Positions 1 to 6,514 of a DNA stretch of 6,866 bases are shown here, one piece after another. The stretch comes from Oscillospiraceae bacterium (GTDB lineage: Bacteria; Bacillota; Clostridia; Oscillospirales; Ruminococcaceae): NCBI GenBank assembly GCA_029068025.1, contig JAIEDJ010000229.1:1-6866 (forward strand). Direction: 5' to 3'. Position 1 is the stretch's first letter. Each line of letters opens with the position of its first letter. The translations under genes were made by a program, and so were the position numbers. The notes beneath the pieces are model-generated. The model saw nothing but the letters and a program-made list of their open reading frames with translations, was not told the DNA's origin and did not search any database.

Positions 1-1
1 T

Positions 2-190
2 AACACCTCCATAGACTATATCGTGTGCGGCGAATTCAAAAGCAATTTATCCGATGATGAAAAGAATTTACTTAAAATATATAACCGGACTCCCGAAAGG
101 GCAAAATACAAAGTCTTGTGCGACTTCGCTCTGATAGTTGACGCTGAGATCGCCAAGTATGCAAAGGAAACGCACGAAAAAAAGGATTAA
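2..190 (+). CDS. C-terminal fragment of probable XRE-family HTH transcriptional regulator
   Basis: An open frame enters from the left edge and ends with TAA at 188-190, giving the last 62 residues of a protein. It begins NTSIDYIVCGE, which matches the last part of many XRE/Cro-cI type HTH domains (consensus like LNVSLDYLLTGE). It continues with LSDDEKNLLKIYNRTPERAKYKVL, which resembles the LS-x-x-E-x-x-LL-x-x-Y-x-x-L-x-P-E-x-(K/R) linker helix common after that domain in Firmicute regulators. The end is charged (ETHEKKD). The DNA-recognition helices would lie outside the window, so no operator can be predicted. The gene converges on galM and shares its terminator. The frame has no internal stop. 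The family call rests on pattern resemblance only, and another small alpha-helical protein is possible. Confidence 0.6.
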   Translation, partial: NTSIDYIVCGEFKSNLSDDEKNLLKIYNRTPERAKYKVLCDFALIVDAEIAKYAKETHEKKD

Positions 191-195
191 GCAAT

Positions 196-235
196 AAAAA
201 ACGCGGCAGCATTGTCAAATGCTGCCGCGTTTTTT
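196..235. terminator. Bidirectional intrinsic terminator between convergent genes
   Basis: A perfect 13-bp GC-rich stem, ACGCGGCAGCATT at 201-213 paired with 218-230, closes a GTCA loop (214-217). It is flanked by AAAAA on the left and TTTTT on the right, so it reads as hairpin plus U-tract on both strands and could pair for 18 bp. It starts 6 nt after the plus-strand stop and ends 2 nt before the galM stop codon. It can therefore end both convergent transcripts. Confidence 0.93.
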
Positions 236-237
236 AT

Positions 238-1275
238 TTACATTGCCCTCACATCAAATGAATACACGGTAACGCACCTGTACTCCTCCCCCGCCCTGAC
301 TATGCAGTCCGGGAAATCGGGCTTGTTCGGACTGTCGGGGAAGAACTGACTTTCAAGGCACAGCCCCGCATATTTGTTGTATGTATGACCGTTCTTTCCG
401 TGCTCACCGTTCAGCCCGATACCGATGTAGAATTGAATTCCGGGCTTGTCGGTCTCCACTGTCATAACGCGTCCGCTCTGCGGCTCATAAACGGTTGCCG
501 CCGTGCGCATTTCCCGCGTCATACCCAGCACAAAATTGTTGTCATAGCCGTTCGGCAGCCGACCGTTGTCCATATCCTCTCCCACACGCTTGGGAGACAG
601 GAAATCGAACGGAGTTCCCGTAACGTACGCCAGCACGCCCGTCGGGATAAGCCCTGCGTCCACGGGAGTGTACTGCTTAGCGTTTATATTGACGATATGA
701 TCCTTGATGTCGCCGTTTCCCTCACCCTTGAGATTGAAATACGAGTGATTTGTAAGGTTCACGGGAGTATCCGCATCCGCCTTGGCGCTATACTCGATCT
801 TAAGCGCGTTTTCCGTCAGCGTGTACTTAGCAGAAAGCGACAGCGTCCCGGGAAAATGCTCCTCTCCGTCGGGGCTTATCAGCCCGAACGTAACCGAAGG
901 CTCCGTGCCGTCGATCACCTCGTCCACCGTCCACACGCGCTTGTTGTAGCCGAAATTACCGCTGTGGAGCGTGTTTACACCGTCGTTCGCGGTGAGTGTG
1001 TACTCCTTGCCGTTCAGCGTGAATTTCGCGCCGCCTATGCGGTTTGCGACGCGCCCTACTGTAGCGCCGTGGCAGGATCCGCCCTCAGCGTATTCCTCAA
1101 GCGTATCATACCCCAACAGGATATCCGCCGCATTGCCGTCCTTATCCGGAACACACAGCGACTGCACCGCCGCGCCGAAATTGGTAAACGACGCGCTCAT
1201 CTCTCCGCACTTAAGCGTGATAAGCTCACAGCGATAGCCGCGAAAATAACCGAATTCCCTGCGTTCAATACTCAT
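238..1275 (-). CDS. galM: Aldose 1-epimerase (galactose mutarotase)
   Basis: This 345-residue cytosolic enzyme interconverts the alpha and beta anomers of aldoses. It supplies alpha-D-galactose to galactokinase in the Leloir pathway and often also acts on glucose. The length is normal for the family. Recognisable parts in order are NRI with Arg79, NDGVNTLHSG with His104, TNHSYFNL with His177 (the family's catalytic acid), YDNNFVL with Asp245 (sugar binding) and LCLESQFFPDSPN with Glu308 (the catalytic base). All key residues are therefore present. The ATG at 1273-1275 has a good Shine-Dalgarno site, GGGAGG (complement of 1285-1290), 9 nt upstream. No other gal gene lies in the window. It sits 70 bp downstream of the MCP gene in the same direction. 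A hairpin in that gap may limit read-through, and no clear promoter is visible there. Confidence 0.95.
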   Translation of the reverse strand: MSIERREFGYFRGYRCELITLKCGEMSASFTNFGAAVQSLCVPDKDGNAADILLGYDTLEEYAEGGSCHGATVGRVANRIGGAKFTLNGKEYTLTANDGVNTLHSGNFGYNKRVWTVDEVIDGTEPSVTFGLISPDGEEHFPGTLSLSAKYTLTENALKIEYSAKADADTPVNLTNHSYFNLKGEGNGDIKDHIVNINAKQYTPVDAGLIPTGVLAYVTGTPFDFLSPKRVGEDMDNGRLPNGYDNNFVLGMTREMRTAATVYEPQSGRVMTVETDKPGIQFYIGIGLNGEHGKNGHTYNKYAGLCLESQFFPDSPNKPDFPDCIVRAGEEYRCVTVYSFDVRAM

Positions 1276-1304
1276 AATAGATAACCTCCCAAATAATATA
1301 ATAC

Positions 1305-1335
1305 GTCCCGCTGCCCTCTCACCCGACAGCGGGAC
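1305..1335 (-). terminator. Candidate weak terminator or attenuator between MCP gene and galM
   Basis: A perfect 9-bp inverted repeat, GTCCCGCTG at 1305-1313 paired with CAGCGGGAC at 1327-1335, encloses a 13-nt loop. It begins 11 nt after the MCP stop codon when read on the minus strand. The following minus-strand bases, GTATTATATTATTT, are T-rich but broken by A, so termination would be partial. It could lower galM expression from the MCP transcript. A short direct repeat, TGATCAATGATCAAT, lies beside it at 1336-1350, partly inside the MCP stop region. Confidence 0.45.
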
Positions 1336-1345
1336 TGATCAATGA

Positions 1346-3787
1346 TCAATACTTATCGTTATCCATGCGGATAGTGCGCTTTACCGGCTGCATAGTTGCC
1401 TTTGCAATTACCTTGCTCGGAGCTGCCGCCGTCGTGATCTCTGCCTCCTCCTGCTTGGGAAGCGGCTTTGGAGCGGACTTCGGAGCCGCGCTTACCGTAT
1501 CGCCCGGAAGTGTGATGGACCTTGAAGGCGCTGCCTTTGCCGCGGTGCTTTTCGCGGGAGCAGCAGCCTTTACAGCGGGTTTCTCATCTGCCTTTGCAGC
1601 AGCCTTTGCGGCGGGTCTCGCGACCGGTTTTGAAACAGGCTTTGCAGCGGGCTTCGGAGCGGGAGCCGCCGGCTTATCGTCGCCCGGCAGTGTTATCGAC
1701 TTTATCGGAGCCGACGTGGAAGAAGCCGAAGGAGCTGAAGGTGTATCATCCGGCAGCGATATCGATTTTGCCGCCGGTTTAGCGGCGGGACGCTCATATG
1801 AAGCCGCAGAAGGAGCGGAAGGAGCAGGAGCCGCGGTTTTAGGAGCCGCCGGTTTAGAAGCCGGCATTGTGCCGCGCGGAGAATCATCAATAACAAATCC
1901 GTTGATGGTATCACGCAGCAGCGTCGATTCCTCGGAAAGGATATTGGAGGAATCCGCACACTCGGAAGCCGAATTGTTGATCTGATTAACAGATGTGCTG
2001 ATACGGTTCATGCCGTCAAGCACCTGGTTGATAGCGTCGGTCTGCTTGTTGGCGGTCTCCGCGATATCCTTAACGACCTCGGCAGACTCCTGTGCCTGCT
2101 TTGCGATCTCCTTAAGTACGTCCGCACTTTCGTTCGCGATGACCGTACCGTGTTCAACAGCCTTCAGCGAGTTCTGGATAAGCTTGGTGGTGGACTTCGC
2201 CGCATCAGACGTCTTGTCGGACAGCGAACTTACCTCCTCGGCAACGACCGCAAAGCCCTTGCCTGCCTCACCCGCGCGAGCCGCCTCAATGGACGCGTTC
2301 AGCGCAAGTATATTGGTCTGGAAGGAAATATCCTGGATAGCCTTGATGATATTTGCGATCTCGGAAGAGCTTTCGTTTATCTCGTTCATCGCGGCAAGCA
2401 TGCTCTCCATCTTTGCGTTGCCCAGATCCATAGCCGCAACGGAATTCTCCGCGACCTCAAGCGCCTTTGAAGCCTTAGCCGCGCTGTTGTTGATAAGCTC
2501 GTGAACGCCGTTAAGGCTTTCATTAAGCTCTGTTACTGTAGCAGCCTCCTCGGCAGCCGCCTGAGAAAGCACAGCGGAGTTGGAAGACATCTGCGAGGAG
2601 CTTTCGCTCAGCTTGCCCGCGGCGTCCTCAACGTTCAGAACCACTCCGCGGATCGATGCAATGATCTTCTCAAGCGAGTTCTTGATCGGCAGGAAATCGC
2701 CGTTATACTGCGCGGACGTGTGGACCGCGAGATTTTCGTTCGCGATAGCCTCCGCTGTACGCCCAAGGTCGGAAATGATATCCTTGTTGATATCGCTGAG
2801 CTCGTTGACAGCCATCGAAAGCTCGGTAAGCTCGCGGCTGTACGAGGGCTTGAGCGGTTCGCCGTACAGATGACCCTGCGACATATCGCGGATCTTTGCG
2901 AGTACTTCTTCAACAGGCTTGATAGTCATCTTTTTGATCATCAGCGCCGAGAAAATAAACAATCCGGAGATCAGGATCAGCAGAACAACATTCACCGCAA
3001 ACGCAACAACGACCGGATTGTAGTATTCACCCGATCTGGCGCGGATGAGTATCGACCAGCCGTCGCCGCCCTCGATATACTCCGACGCGTAAACATAACG
3101 GTTTCCGTCGCTGTACTTGCGGGGCTTGTTGTCAACGATCTTGCCGCCCGCTTTATTGACATACTGAGAATAAGCCGCGTCATACCCGCCGTTTTTGCTG
3201 TCTGCCGCGATAACGGTTCCCGAGCTGTCGAGAATAAGCATATCGCATGCGCTTCCGGCGATTATGGTAGCGAGCTTCGACGCTTTCATATGGGAAACAA
3301 GGCTTCCGAACTCGGTTCTCATACCAATATAATAAGTACCGCTTTCACCGTCGGGAGTGGTGATCACGTTCTGACCGTTCATAAGCGAATTTACGATATT
3401 CGAGGGCAGAGCCCCGCCGTAAACAGTCCCGTCTGCGCCTACGTAAGAAAGCGAAATAACATTCTCATCAAAGGACGCGATGGTCTTGAGATGATCCTCC
3501 TTCTGCTCCGCGCTTCCGGCGATAAATTCATAGTCATAAGCGTGGTCGTTGATAAGTATCTTCAAAGTTGCAACGCCGTTGTCCGCGATCTTGGAAGCAG
3601 CATCAAGATTCTCATTAAGCATTTGCGTAACATTTTTGACGACAAAATTATATTGGAAAACTATTCCCAATCCAATATTCACCAGCAGCACAACGATCAG
3701 CACTATTACCATCGCGAGCAGCTGCGAATTGATGGAATGTTTCCTAAGCTGCTCTCTCCGTTCCTGCAAAACTTGATTTTGAGCCAT
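1346..3787 (-). CDS. Methyl-accepting chemotaxis protein with Cache-type sensor and long Pro/Ala/Lys-rich tail
   Basis: This 813-residue membrane chemoreceptor signals to CheA/CheW. After a short basic N-terminus there is TM1 (about 22-45) and an extracellular region (about 46-255) that looks like a Cache sensor, for example SYVGADGTVYGG, ILDSSGTVIAA and GGDGWSILIRA. TM2 follows (about 258-284), then a HAMP domain (about 280-335) and a second HAMP-like segment (about 340-385). The signalling coiled coil has the highly conserved hairpin tip with SFQTNILALNASIEAARAGE (488-507), then GKGFAVVAEEV and a return helix to about 632. Residues 634-813 form a low-complexity tail rich in Pro, Ala, Lys and Ser with repeated SITLPGD-like motifs. 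This is much longer than usual, and no terminal NWETF-type CheR/CheB tether is seen. The ATG at 3785-3787 is preceded by GAAAGG 13 nt upstream and by a consensus promoter. No che or flagellar gene is in the window and the ligand is unknown. Confidence 0.95.
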   Translation of the reverse strand: MAQNQVLQERREQLRKHSINSQLLAMVIVLIVVLLVNIGLGIVFQYNFVVKNVTQMLNENLDAASKIADNGVATLKILINDHAYDYEFIAGSAEQKEDHLKTIASFDENVISLSYVGADGTVYGGALPSNIVNSLMNGQNVITTPDGESGTYYIGMRTEFGSLVSHMKASKLATIIAGSACDMLILDSSGTVIAADSKNGGYDAAYSQYVNKAGGKIVDNKPRKYSDGNRYVYASEYIEGGDGWSILIRARSGEYYNPVVVAFAVNVVLLILISGLFIFSALMIKKMTIKPVEEVLAKIRDMSQGHLYGEPLKPSYSRELTELSMAVNELSDINKDIISDLGRTAEAIANENLAVHTSAQYNGDFLPIKNSLEKIIASIRGVVLNVEDAAGKLSESSSQMSSNSAVLSQAAAEEAATVTELNESLNGVHELINNSAAKASKALEVAENSVAAMDLGNAKMESMLAAMNEINESSSEIANIIKAIQDISFQTNILALNASIEAARAGEAGKGFAVVAEEVSSLSDKTSDAAKSTTKLIQNSLKAVEHGTVIANESADVLKEIAKQAQESAEVVKDIAETANKQTDAINQVLDGMNRISTSVNQINNSASECADSSNILSEESTLLRDTINGFVIDDSPRGTMPASKPAAPKTAAPAPSAPSAASYERPAAKPAAKSISLPDDTPSAPSASSTSAPIKSITLPGDDKPAAPAPKPAAKPVSKPVARPAAKAAAKADEKPAVKAAAPAKSTAAKAAPSRSITLPGDTVSAAPKSAPKPLPKQEEAEITTAAAPSKVIAKATMQPVKRTIRMDNDKY
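1355..1768 (-). repeat. Repeated (K/R)SI(S/T)LP(G/D)D motif encoded in MCP tail
   Basis: Three close copies lie in the disordered tail: KSISLPDDT at residues 674-682 (1742-1768), KSITLPGDD at 696-704 (1676-1702) and RSITLPGDT at 756-764 (1496-1522). A degenerate fourth, KRTIRMDND at 803-811 (1355-1381), lies almost at the C-terminus. The linkers between them are PAAKPA-like. The motif letters stand out from low-complexity sequence (Ile, Leu, Asp), which suggests selection as short linear binding motifs. The partner is unknown. Confidence 0.7.
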
Positions 3788-3817
3788 TTGATCTCATCGA
3801 CCTTTCGTTAAAATAAC

Positions 3818-3832
3818 CGGGATATTTTCCCG
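3818..3832 (-). other. Small hairpin in MCP 5' leader
   Basis: CGGGA at 3818-3822 pairs with TCCCG at 3828-3832 around a 5-nt loop, inside the predicted leader of about 54 nt. On the minus strand it is followed by GTTATTTT, so it could be a weak attenuator or mRNA-stabilising stem. It could also slow read-through from the kinase gene. The stem is short and chance is possible. Confidence 0.3.
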
Positions 3833-3847
3833 TAAATATTATTTATA

Positions 3848-3876
3848 ATTATACCATATTTCCGATAATTTGTCAA
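3848..3876 (-). promoter_or_regulatory. Consensus sigma-A promoter for MCP gene
   Basis: Read on the minus strand, TTGACA (complement of 3871-3876) and TATAAT (complement of 3848-3853) are separated by exactly 17 bp. Both boxes match consensus 6 of 6. The predicted transcript start is near 3841, giving a leader of about 54 nt. The -35 box lies 15 bp beyond the kinase stop codon. The MCP can therefore be transcribed apart from the upstream operon, although no terminator is visible after the kinase gene. Confidence 0.88.
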
Positions 3877-3890
3877 CCGCTTTCAAAAAA

Positions 3891-4898
3891 TCAATCCCTT
3901 ACATCGGGGGCTTTTGCGGACAGATCTATCCTGATCTCGGTAAACGACTTCCCCGGTTCGCAGCTTGAGTTCGCGGATATTTCGCAGCCCAGCTTTCCGC
4001 ACACGCGTTTGCACAGATACAGTCCTATCCCGGTCGCCTTTTTGTCAGTGCGTCCGTTGTTTCCCGTAAAGCCGCGCTCGAACACCCGCGGAAGATCCTC
4101 GGGAGCTATCCCCATTCCGCTGTCACGAATCAGCAGCACGGGCTCTCCGGGCGTTTCCAGTCTTATCTCCACACTGCCGTGAGCCGTGTATTTCAGCGCG
4201 TTGGAGATCACCTGCTCGACAACGAACAGCAGCCACTTTTCATCGGTGAGAACGTCCACATCCAACGGCTCGTATATCAGCTGTATCCTCTTGCGTATAA
4301 ACTGCGCCGAAAACCGTCTGACCGCCTGCTTTACGATATTGTCAAGCGAACACGTCCGAAATACAAGATCCTCGTCCTCGTTGTCCAGCTTTACATAAAG
4401 CAGCGCCATCTCGACATACTGCCCGATCTTCTGAAGCCCGTCGGCAAGCTCCGCGTTCTCCGGAAACTCGCTGCTTTGAAGCGCCAGGCTCATTGCGGAG
4501 ATAGGAGTCTTGATCTGATGCACCCACATCGTAAAATACATCAGCGTGTTTTCATACCGCATATCCGTTTCGGAACGCAGCGCGGCCTTTGCCTCGGAAA
4601 GCAGCTCTATAAGCTCGTTGTACCGCTCCTCGATCCCGTTATCCCCCGCCGGGAGATTCTCCGTTGTAAACAGTATCTCGTTTTTCAGCTCTTCAAGCAG
4701 CTTGTGCTTGTTGTAATAACGAATAAAGTCTCCCGCCGCCGCAAACGCCGTCACCGCCGCGCAGACAGCTCCCGCGTAGATCAGCGCCTGAGCCGGCACT
4801 CCGTAGACATACATAAACAACGCGAAAACCGCCGCAACACCAAGGATCACGGCGATTATTCTGCGTCGGCTGTATAAAAATCTCAGTAAGAATTTCAT
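3891..4898 (-). CDS. Intramembrane-sensing (BceS/GraS-type) sensor histidine kinase
   Basis: This 335-residue membrane kinase would autophosphorylate on histidine and pass phosphate to a response regulator. It has two closely spaced TM helices (about 13-33 and 37-55) joined by only a few outside residues, the hallmark of intramembrane-sensing kinases. A cytoplasmic helix follows, then the dimerisation motif WVHQIKTPISAM with phosphoacceptor His127, typical of the BceS/GraS/VirS group. The ATPase domain has an N box (EQVISNALKYT, Asn233), G1 (DSGMGI, 259-264), F box (RVFERGFTG) and G2 (TGIGLYL, 289-295), so it looks catalytically complete. Family members usually sense antimicrobial peptides together with a BceAB-type ABC transporter and a response regulator encoded alongside. 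Neither is adjacent here. Its ATG overlaps the TGA of the nucleotidyltransferase gene (4895-4898), which implies translational coupling. Its own Shine-Dalgarno site is weak (AAGAAG). Confidence 0.92.
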   Translation of the reverse strand: MKFLLRFLYSRRRIIAVILGVAAVFALFMYVYGVPAQALIYAGAVCAAVTAFAAAGDFIRYYNKHKLLEELKNEILFTTENLPAGDNGIEERYNELIELLSEAKAALRSETDMRYENTLMYFTMWVHQIKTPISAMSLALQSSEFPENAELADGLQKIGQYVEMALLYVKLDNEDEDLVFRTCSLDNIVKQAVRRFSAQFIRKRIQLIYEPLDVDVLTDEKWLLFVVEQVISNALKYTAHGSVEIRLETPGEPVLLIRDSGMGIAPEDLPRVFERGFTGNNGRTDKKATGIGLYLCKRVCGKLGCEISANSSCEPGKSFTEIRIDLSAKAPDVRD

Positions 4899-6397
4899 TG
4901 TTTCTTCTTTTTGGTGAATACAGGCTCCACACGCCTGCCCTTCTCGCGTCTCAGCTTCTCCGCCTCTGCCCTCTCCTGCTGTGCCTTAAGACGCTCCGCT
5001 TCGATCTGTTCCAGCTTGGACTTGCTCTTCTCGGCGATATCCAGCAGCATAAGCCGATTGTTGAAGGACGGTTTGTCCAGCACGATCTCAAACAGCGCTT
5101 CCATAAGCTGATCCGCTTCCTTTTCGGACGACACCAGCCGTCTGTCTATCAGCTCGCGGCGGTCTACCGCCAACTGACTTATCTCATAGCACTCGCCCGT
5201 TTCCACGATCTCGTTCAAGGCTGTCAGCGCCGCACGGAGCTTCACCGTTGAGGGCTGATCGCTCTCGAGCTTGCGCGCGCGGCTGTCCGCGATCTCGCAC
5301 TGTAAAAGATTGCGCAGATCGGTAACCCCCAGCTCGCGTATAAGCGCCTTGAGCTCCTTCCTGTCCTCCGGGATCGGAACGTCGTGATGATACACCAGCC
5401 AGCTTATTTCGCTCATCATATTTTTCGGGAACTCCAGCCGCCGCATTATCCCCTCGGCGATAAGACGGCTGCGTTCGCCGTGCCCCTTGAAATGCCCGTG
5501 ATGCTTGGAATCTATATACATACAGTCGGGCTTTCCCAGATCGTGAAACAGCATCGCAAACCGTATCTCGGGTACGGGCAGCGAGTATCCTACGGCACGG
5601 CAGATGTGCGTCCACACGTCGAAATCGTGATGGACCGACTGCTGCTCAAACCCGATACAAATCTCGATCTCGGGCAGCACGCACTTTAAAATATCCGCGT
5701 TCTGCTCCAAAGCGCGCGCGGCAAATTTTCCCATAACGATCCGCTGCAGCTCCCCGCGCACGAGATCCTTCTCCGCATAGTCAAAGCAGGAAAGATTATT
5801 GCGCATGCAGTTTCTGGTCTGTTCCTCTATCTCGTATTCGTCCTCCGAACAGTAACGGATAGCCTTGAGCATACGCGAAGGCTTGGATGTGAAGCTCTTT
5901 GTCATGTCATAGATCGTTTCTGTGGTAGGCTCGCTGCCGCGCTTGTTGATGTTTACCGTAACGTTCTCGCCGATAGCGACGACCTGCTTGATCTCGCCTG
6001 TCAGCGCCGACTTGCCGTCATACGGATCTATCAGTCCCTCCTTGGGATTGTACGCCATGGCGTTCATGGTGAATCCGCGCCGCGCAAGGTCGGTGTCGAG
6101 ATCCTTCGCGTACATAACGCGGTTCCCGACCACCTCGCGGCGGTACGGCGATATCTGCACCACCATTCCGAGCATGGTAACAAGTATCTCACCGCGCGCA
6201 GCACCCTCGTCCGAGATCCTGTAATCGCGGAACGTGAACATAATATCGTTGATCTCGGCATTTGTAACTATATCATAGTCCTGCGGAGAATTCCCCAGCA
6301 CAAGCTCTCTAACGCAGGCGCCGACAATATAGGCCTCGAAGCCCGCGTTTTCCAGCAGCTCGATAGCGGTCTCTATCTGAGAAGGTAAAATAATCAT
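4895..6397 (-). CDS. CCA tRNA nucleotidyltransferase family protein with HD domain, divergent active-site motifs
   Basis: From the chosen ATG this is a 500-residue soluble protein of the class II CCA/poly(A) polymerase family, which normally adds or repairs the tRNA 3' CCA end. Residues about 1-140 are the nucleotidyltransferase head, with YIVGACVRELVLG (22-34) and the metal-binding pair Asp40-Tyr-Asp42. RRGFTMNAMAYN follows at 106-117. RMLKAIR at 175-181 starts the neck. An HD domain has His264, His285-Asp286, His306 and HHD at 337-339. Residues from about 460 form a charged helix ending in a basic KKKKQ tail. Departures from the family consensus by eye are GG to GA (26-27), RD to RE (30-31), EVTTYR to QISPYR (Gln81), RRD to RRG (Gly108) and EDxxR to SKPSR (171-175). 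There is also about 20 extra residues before SKPSR. It may be a canonical enzyme of a divergent lineage or a paralogue with altered activity. It is the first gene of an operon with the histidine kinase. Confidence 0.85.
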   Translation of the reverse strand: MIILPSQIETAIELLENAGFEAYIVGACVRELVLGNSPQDYDIVTNAEINDIMFTFRDYRISDEGAARGEILVTMLGMVVQISPYRREVVGNRVMYAKDLDTDLARRGFTMNAMAYNPKEGLIDPYDGKSALTGEIKQVVAIGENVTVNINKRGSEPTTETIYDMTKSFTSKPSRMLKAIRYCSEDEYEIEEQTRNCMRNNLSCFDYAEKDLVRGELQRIVMGKFAARALEQNADILKCVLPEIEICIGFEQQSVHHDFDVWTHICRAVGYSLPVPEIRFAMLFHDLGKPDCMYIDSKHHGHFKGHGERSRLIAEGIMRRLEFPKNMMSEISWLVYHHDVPIPEDRKELKALIRELGVTDLRNLLQCEIADSRARKLESDQPSTVKLRAALTALNEIVETGECYEISQLAVDRRELIDRRLVSSEKEADQLMEALFEIVLDKPSFNNRLMLLDIAEKSKSKLEQIEAERLKAQQERAEAEKLRREKGRRVEPVFTKKKKQ

Positions 6398-6410
6398 AAA
6401 ACAAATCAAT

Positions 6411-6415
6411 CCTTT
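6411..6415 (-). promoter_or_regulatory. Ribosome binding site that decides the nucleotidyltransferase start
   Basis: AAAGG on the minus strand lies 13 nt before the ATG at 6395-6397. A TTG codon at 6407-6409 would extend the frame by 4 residues (MICF) but sits only 1 nt from AAAGG, too close to be used. The MCP gene shows the same wide 13-nt spacing from a similar AAAGG, which supports the ATG. Confidence 0.6.
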
Positions 6416-6462
6416 GCTGTTTTTGGCTTGATCTTTGTCTGGCGCTTACTGTTGCCTTTGTC

Positions 6463-6477
6463 ACGTTGATCTTGGCT
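6463..6477. repeat. 15-bp direct repeat ACGTTGATCTTGGCT, copy 1
   Basis: This 15-bp sequence is identical to 6630-6644, 167 bp away on the other side of the inserted element. A degenerate version, CGTTGACGAGGGGCT, lies at 6488-6502. TTTGTCAC at 6457-6464 recurs at 6663-6670. The copies are 51 bp (17 codons) apart if the element and one flanking octamer are removed. Confidence 0.85.
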
Positions 6478-6506
6478 GGTTTTATAACGTTGACGAGGGG
6501 CTGTTG

Positions 6507-6514
6507 ATTTAAAA
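6507..6514. repeat. 8-bp direct repeat ATTTAAAA, left flank (possible target-site duplication)
   Basis: ATTTAAAA occurs here and again at 6623-6630, on the two sides of the inverted-repeat element. The left copy touches the terminal inverted repeat (they share 6514). The right copy is separated from it by the 7 nt CATACAC. The A+T-rich octamer is a plausible duplicated target, but it lies in A+T-rich DNA and so carries modest weight. Confidence 0.5.

Noticed and set aside
385..1284. A 299-codon plus-strand open frame opposite galM
   Set aside because: Antisense to an intact galM with all catalytic residues. The composition (many Arg, Val, His) is that of an antisense translation.
1365..1985. 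A 206-codon plus-strand frame rich in Ala/Gly/Phe that could be read as a membrane protein
   Set aside because: It is the antisense of the Pro/Ala/Lys-rich MCP tail. Its apparent hydrophobicity follows from low-complexity GCx/TTT complementarity.
2501..3811. A 436-codon plus-strand open frame opposite the MCP gene
   Set aside because: It is a shadow of the MCP coding frame. The product has no recognisable domain and an odd Arg/His/Cys-rich composition, and the opposite strand encodes an unmistakable chemoreceptor.
4179..4877. A 232-codon plus-strand frame opposite the histidine kinase gene
   Set aside because: Antisense shadow. The minus-strand product has all kinase motifs and this one has none.
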